A stretch of DNA of 16,512 nucleotides from DASYQV01 sp036005125 (GTDB taxonomy: Bacteria; Acidobacteriota; Vicinamibacteria; Vicinamibacterales; UBA2999), in assembly GCA_036005125.1 (NCBI GenBank), contig DASYQV010000222.1, forward strand, positions 1 to 16,512, written 5' to 3'. Shown one piece after another: positions 14,290 through 16,512 of this stretch. The notes beneath the pieces were generated by a model. It was not told where the DNA came from, searched no databases, and was given only the letters and a program-made list of their open reading frames with translations. The position numbers were made by a program, and so were the translations under genes. Position 1 is the stretch's first letter. Each line of letters begins with the position of its first letter.

Positions 14290-15809
14290 GCCGGGCGGTG
14301 TCGCGCGCGATTGTCGCGACGATATACCGCGGGTCTTCAGACCCACGGACTGTTCGCGCTTCGTCGCCTTCGTGTTCGTCGTGGCCTTCGTGGCCTTCGT
14401 GGCTGATCGTCTTCGTGGCCCTCGTGGCAGCCGTCGGCGCGCAGGAGCCCGATCGTTCGAAGCCGCCCGCCCTCGGCCCGTCGCCAAGGCTCGATCTTCC
14501 GGGGATTCAGAAGAAGGTGCTCGCCAACGGGCTGCCGGTCTGGATCGTCGAGCGTCACAAGGTGCCGCTCGTCCAGATCAATCTGGTGATCCAGGCGGGT
14601 GCGAACGACGACCCGGAGGGCAAGTTCGGCCTGGCCAGCTTCACGGCGGCCATGCTCGATGAAGGCGCGGCCAGGCGTTCGGCGCTCGAAATCGCCGACG
14701 CGGTCGATTTCCTCGGCGCCGTTCTGACGACGAGCAGCTCGTTCGATGCTTCCGCGGTGCGGTTGAACGTGCCGGTCGCGCGACTGCAGGAAGCGCTCCC
14801 GATTCTTGCCGACGTCGTCCTGCGACCGACGTTCCCACAGCCTGATCTCGAGCGGCTCCGGCAGGAGAGGCTCACGTCATTACTCCAGGCGCGCGACGAT
14901 CCGCAGTCGATCGCCGGTATGGCGTTCAATCGGATCGTGTTCGGCCCCAGGCACCGCTTCGGCACCGGGGCCATCGGCACCGAGTCGACCATCAAGAGCT
15001 TCACCGTCGACGATCTGCGCAGGTTTCACAGCACCTACTACGCGCCGGCCGCGTCGGCCCTGATCGTCAGCGGCGACGTCGGCGCCAGCGTGCTGCCGCT
15101 CATCGAGCAGTTGTTTGGCACGTGGAACACTCCGGCCCCGAAACGGACGGCGCTTCCTCACGCGCCGCCGCTCACAAGCCGGCAAATCTACCTCGTCGAC
15201 AAGCCCGGCGCGCCGCAATCGCAGATCCGCATCGGCGGTGTCGGGCCCGCGCGCGCGACGCCCGATTACTTTCCGCTGCTCGTGATGAACACCATCCTGG
15301 GCGGCGCCTTCACCTCGCGTTTGAACCAGAATCTCCGCGAAACGCACGGCTACACGTACGGCGCCTCTTCGATGTTCGACATGCGGCTCGCGCCCGGGCC
15401 CTTCTACGCGGCCGCCGGGGTACAGACGGACAAGACGGCCGACGCGCTCCGTGAGTTCTTCAAGGAGCTGGAAGACATCCACAAGCCGATTGGCAGCGAG
15501 GAGCTCACGAAAGCGAAGAACTACATCGCCCTGTCCTTTCCCGGAGAGTTCGAAACGATCGGCGATCTGTCCCGCCACACCGAGGAGCTGATTGTGTACA
15601 AGCTCCCGGACGACTACTTCGAGCGCTACATCCCGAACGTGCAGGCCGTGACGGCGCAGGCCGCGCAGCAGGGTGCAATGAAGTACATTCAACCCTCGAA
15701 GGTCGCGGTCGTGGTTGTGGGCGATCGCAAGACCATCGAGGCACCGGTTCGAGCGCTCAACCTCGGTCCGGTGCGCGTCATGAGCGTGATGGAGGCGCTT
15801 CCGCAATGA
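14286..15809 (+). CDS. M16 peptidase-like partner subunit without zinc motif
   Basis: A 507-residue M16 homologue that lacks HxxEH: the equivalent region reads FGLASFTAAMLDEGA. It keeps the substrate-binding pair of non-catalytic subunits, Arg345 in GGAFTSRL and Tyr356 in HGYTYG. It therefore should pair with the upstream zinc subunit, like alpha and beta mitochondrial processing peptidase or Sphingomonas M16B pairs (family knowledge). ATG 14286 overlaps the upstream TGA. The N-terminus is strange: residues 14-21 cover a hairpin repeat (14327-14348), and residues about 27-47 are encoded by nonamer repeats (14366-14426) that end as the hydrophobic core WLIVFVALVAAVGAQ of the signal peptide. 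The export signal thus sits some 40 residues in, so the true start could be later or an indel may exist. The stop overlaps the next gene by ATGA. Confidence 0.92.
   Translation: MSRAVSRAIVATIYRGSSDPRTVRASSPSCSSWPSWPSWLIVFVALVAAVGAQEPDRSKPPALGPSPRLDLPGIQKKVLANGLPVWIVERHKVPLVQINLVIQAGANDDPEGKFGLASFTAAMLDEGAARRSALEIADAVDFLGAVLTTSSSFDASAVRLNVPVARLQEALPILADVVLRPTFPQPDLERLRQERLTSLLQARDDPQSIAGMAFNRIVFGPRHRFGTGAIGTESTIKSFTVDDLRRFHSTYYAPAASALIVSGDVGASVLPLIEQLFGTWNTPAPKRTALPHAPPLTSRQIYLVDKPGAPQSQIRIGGVGPARATPDYFPLLVMNTILGGAFTSRLNQNLRETHGYTYGASSMFDMRLAPGPFYAAAGVQTDKTADALREFFKELEDIHKPIGSEELTKAKNYIALSFPGEFETIGDLSRHTEELIVYKLPDDYFERYIPNVQAVTAQAAQQGAMKYIQPSKVAVVVVGDRKTIEAPVRALNLGPVRVMSVMEALPQ
14327..14348 (+). 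repeat. TTCAG-centred hairpin inside the second M16 gene
   Basis: CCGCGGGTC (14327-14335), loop TTCA and GACCCACGG (14340-14348) pair with one mismatch. The centre TCTTCAGA resembles the TTCAG centres of the hairpins at the ada 3' end. It is translated within the N-terminal leader of the M16 partner. Confidence 0.6.
14366..14426 (+). repeat. Translated nonamer repeat (GCCTTCGTG)
   Basis: Units GCCTTCGTG at 14366-14374, 14384-14392 and 14393-14401, with TTCGTCGTG at 14375-14383, keep a nine-base register. GTCTTCGTG (14409-14417) and GCCCTCGTG (14418-14426) follow after a two-base shift of register. In the M16 reading frame the first set gives Pro-Ser-Trp triplets and the shifted set gives Val-Phe-Val-Ala-Leu-Val. 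Confidence 0.8.
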
Positions 15810-16141
15810 CGGAGACCTATTACCACCCGAAGGATCTGGCGAAGTTCGGCGACATGGGCGAGGAAGCGCCGGAGCTCTGGAAGAAATTCATCGACTGGTA
15901 TAGCGCCGTGTTCAAGGAAGGCGCGCTCACCGAGCGTGAAAAGTCACTGATCGCCCTTGCGGTCGCGCACACCGTACAGTGTCCGTACTGCATCGATGCC
16001 TACACGACGGCGTGCCTCGAGAAAGGCTCCACGCCCGAACAGATGACGGAGGCGGTTCACGTGGCAGCCGCGATCCGCGGGGGAGCGTCGCTCGTCCACG
16101 GCGTGCAGATGAGAAATCAGCTCGCGAAACTATCGATGTAG
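15806..16141 (+). CDS. AhpD-like CxxC protein, arsenosugar-locus type
   Basis: A 111-residue carboxymuconolactone decarboxylase/AhpD-fold protein. The redox pair Cys59 and Cys62 lies in VQCPYCIDAYTTACLEKG, followed by EQMTEAVHVAAAIRGGASLVHGVQMRNQL. This sequence style, beginning TYYHPKDLAKFGDMGEEAPEL, matches the peroxidase-like proteins that accompany the radical SAM protein ArsS in arsenosugar biosynthesis (recalled family knowledge). The residue four after the second Cys is Tyr, where AhpD has His. It has cysteines rather than selenocysteine. The ATG overlaps the stop codon of the M16 partner, so it is probably translated from the same mRNA. A third Cys, Cys70, lies nearby. The arsS-like gene follows after a 200-base palindrome. 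Confidence 0.85.
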   Translation: MTETYYHPKDLAKFGDMGEEAPELWKKFIDWYSAVFKEGALTEREKSLIALAVAHTVQCPYCIDAYTTACLEKGSTPEQMTEAVHVAAAIRGGASLVHGVQMRNQLAKLSM

Positions 16142-16146
16142 CTCGC

Positions 16147-16346
16147 AGGTCAAAGGTCAAAAGGCAAAGGTCAAAGGTCAGGTGAAAGGTTCAGGTATAA
16201 GTCAAAGGTGCAGATCAAAGGTATAGGCCAAGGTCGAACCTGACTTTGGACCTACACCTGCGGCCTAGATCCTTGACCTGAACCCTTCGACCTACACATT
16301 TGACCTAACTTTTGACCTTTGACCTTTGACCTTTGACCTTTGACCT
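16147..16346. repeat. Heptamer palindrome C (AGGTCAA/TTGACCT units)
   Basis: The left arm has AGGTCAA at 16147-16153, 16154-16160 and 16168-16174, with AAGGCAA between (16161-16167), then decays into looser AGGT-containing units. The right arm ends with five perfect inverted units TTGACCT from 16312 to 16346. The intervening sequence is also roughly self-complementary (for example GGTTCAGG on the left and CCTGAACC on the right). The array fills the whole gap between the AhpD-like gene and the arsS-like gene, and the last unit touches the ATG at 16347. Confidence 0.92.
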
Positions 16347-16512
16347 ATGGCGCTCCTGACCCTCGTGAACACGCGCAGCCCATTGGCTGACTCCGCCACC
16401 CAACGTGCGACGCTGTCGGCGACGCCTGTCGCACGTACGTTCGAGGACGCTGTCGCATCGACCGGGCAGGAGGCGCTCGGCGCCACGGCGCCGTCCGTGC
16501 TGCAGATGAACG
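16347..16512 (+). CDS. arsS: Radical SAM protein of arsenosugar biosynthesis, ArsS-like (3' end outside window)
   Basis: An open frame of 55 codons runs off the right edge. It begins MALLTLVNTRSPLADSATQR and continues to RTFEDAVASTGQEALGATAP and SVLQMN. The FEDAV...LQMN stretch resembles the segment just before the CxxxCxxC iron-sulfur motif in ArsS-type radical SAM/Cys-rich proteins, which typically continue with VGxxCNxxCxHCH. ArsS carries out a radical step that builds the sugar part of arsenosugars. The decisive cluster cysteines lie beyond the window, so the call rests on this N-terminus and on the AhpD-like neighbour. No Shine-Dalgarno is present: the ATG directly follows a repeat unit, and GTG at 16365 is an alternative start. 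Confidence 0.6.
   Translation, partial: MALLTLVNTRSPLADSATQRATLSATPVARTFEDAVASTGQEALGATAPSVLQMN

Noticed and set aside
14880..15806. Long minus-strand frames opposite the second M16 gene and the other large genes (also 953-1894 and 11735-12754)
   Set aside because: Each is fully contained opposite a well-supported gene, rich in Arg/His/Asp from GC-skewed codons, and lacks domain signals or a start with a ribosome-binding site.
15979..15995. Selenocysteine in the AhpD-like protein, known in some ArsS-associated members
   Set aside because: The active-site pair is encoded by TGT and TGC; there is no in-frame TGA before the terminal stop.
16147..16346. Possible CRISPR array
   Set aside because: The units are only seven bases, contiguous without unique spacers, and reversed in the second arm; no cas gene is near.

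Overview
The window looks like chromosomal DNA of a GC-rich, Gram-negative-type bacterium. The gene set includes a secreted tannase-family esterase, a periplasmic-type penicillin acylase homologue, a LolA-like secreted protein, paired M16 peptidases and a bacillithiol-type deacetylase. Together with the many simple-repeat palindromes between genes, this suggests Acidobacteriota, perhaps class Vicinamibacteria. That assignment is inference; no rRNA gene is present to anchor it.

Layout. Positions 1-238 (minus) hold the start of a PIG-L/BshB1-type deacetylase that runs off the left edge. 593-2606 (plus) hold a secreted tannase/feruloyl-esterase-family hydrolase and a small VOC (glyoxalase-fold) protein. 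2789-6129 (minus) hold, in transcription order, the Ada methylation-repair regulator, a TfoX-N-domain protein, a DAO-type FAD oxidoreductase and a SpoIIAA-like protein. 6335-8827 (plus) encodes a large membrane-anchored Ntn-hydrolase of the penicillin acylase family. It converges on a LolA-like secreted protein (8939-9670, minus). 10061-11679 (minus) is purE-purK, overlapping by GTGA. Divergent from purE is an exported alpha/beta hydrolase of the proline-iminopeptidase type (11813-12718). 12922-16141 (plus) is a tightly coupled trio: a catalytic M16 peptidase, a non-catalytic M16 partner and an AhpD-like CxxC protein, joined by two ATGA overlaps. The right edge carries the first 55 codons of a probable arsenosugar-pathway radical SAM gene (arsS-like). 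The AhpD-like protein is of the type that accompanies ArsS, so the window stops at the door of an organoarsenic locus.

The least ordinary part is the repeat landscape. Three different heptanucleotide tandem arrays, each arranged as tandem units followed by their inverted complement, occupy intergenic gaps at 8840-8940, 12772-12875 and 16147-16346. Separate hairpins sharing a TTCAG centre lie at the 3' end of ada and inside the 5' end of the second M16 gene. A nonamer repeat is translated as part of that protein's export signal. Two stop codons (ada and the LolA-like gene) and one start codon (arsS-like) lie in or directly against such repeats. Several genes also have a -10-like hexamer so close to the start codon that leaderless or near-leaderless transcripts are likely.

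No phage, IS element, CRISPR array, tRNA or rRNA was seen. I do not see a complete undescribed system. The best leads are the heptamer palindromes, the repeat-built protein termini and the coupling of the AhpD-like/arsS locus to an M16 peptidase pair.
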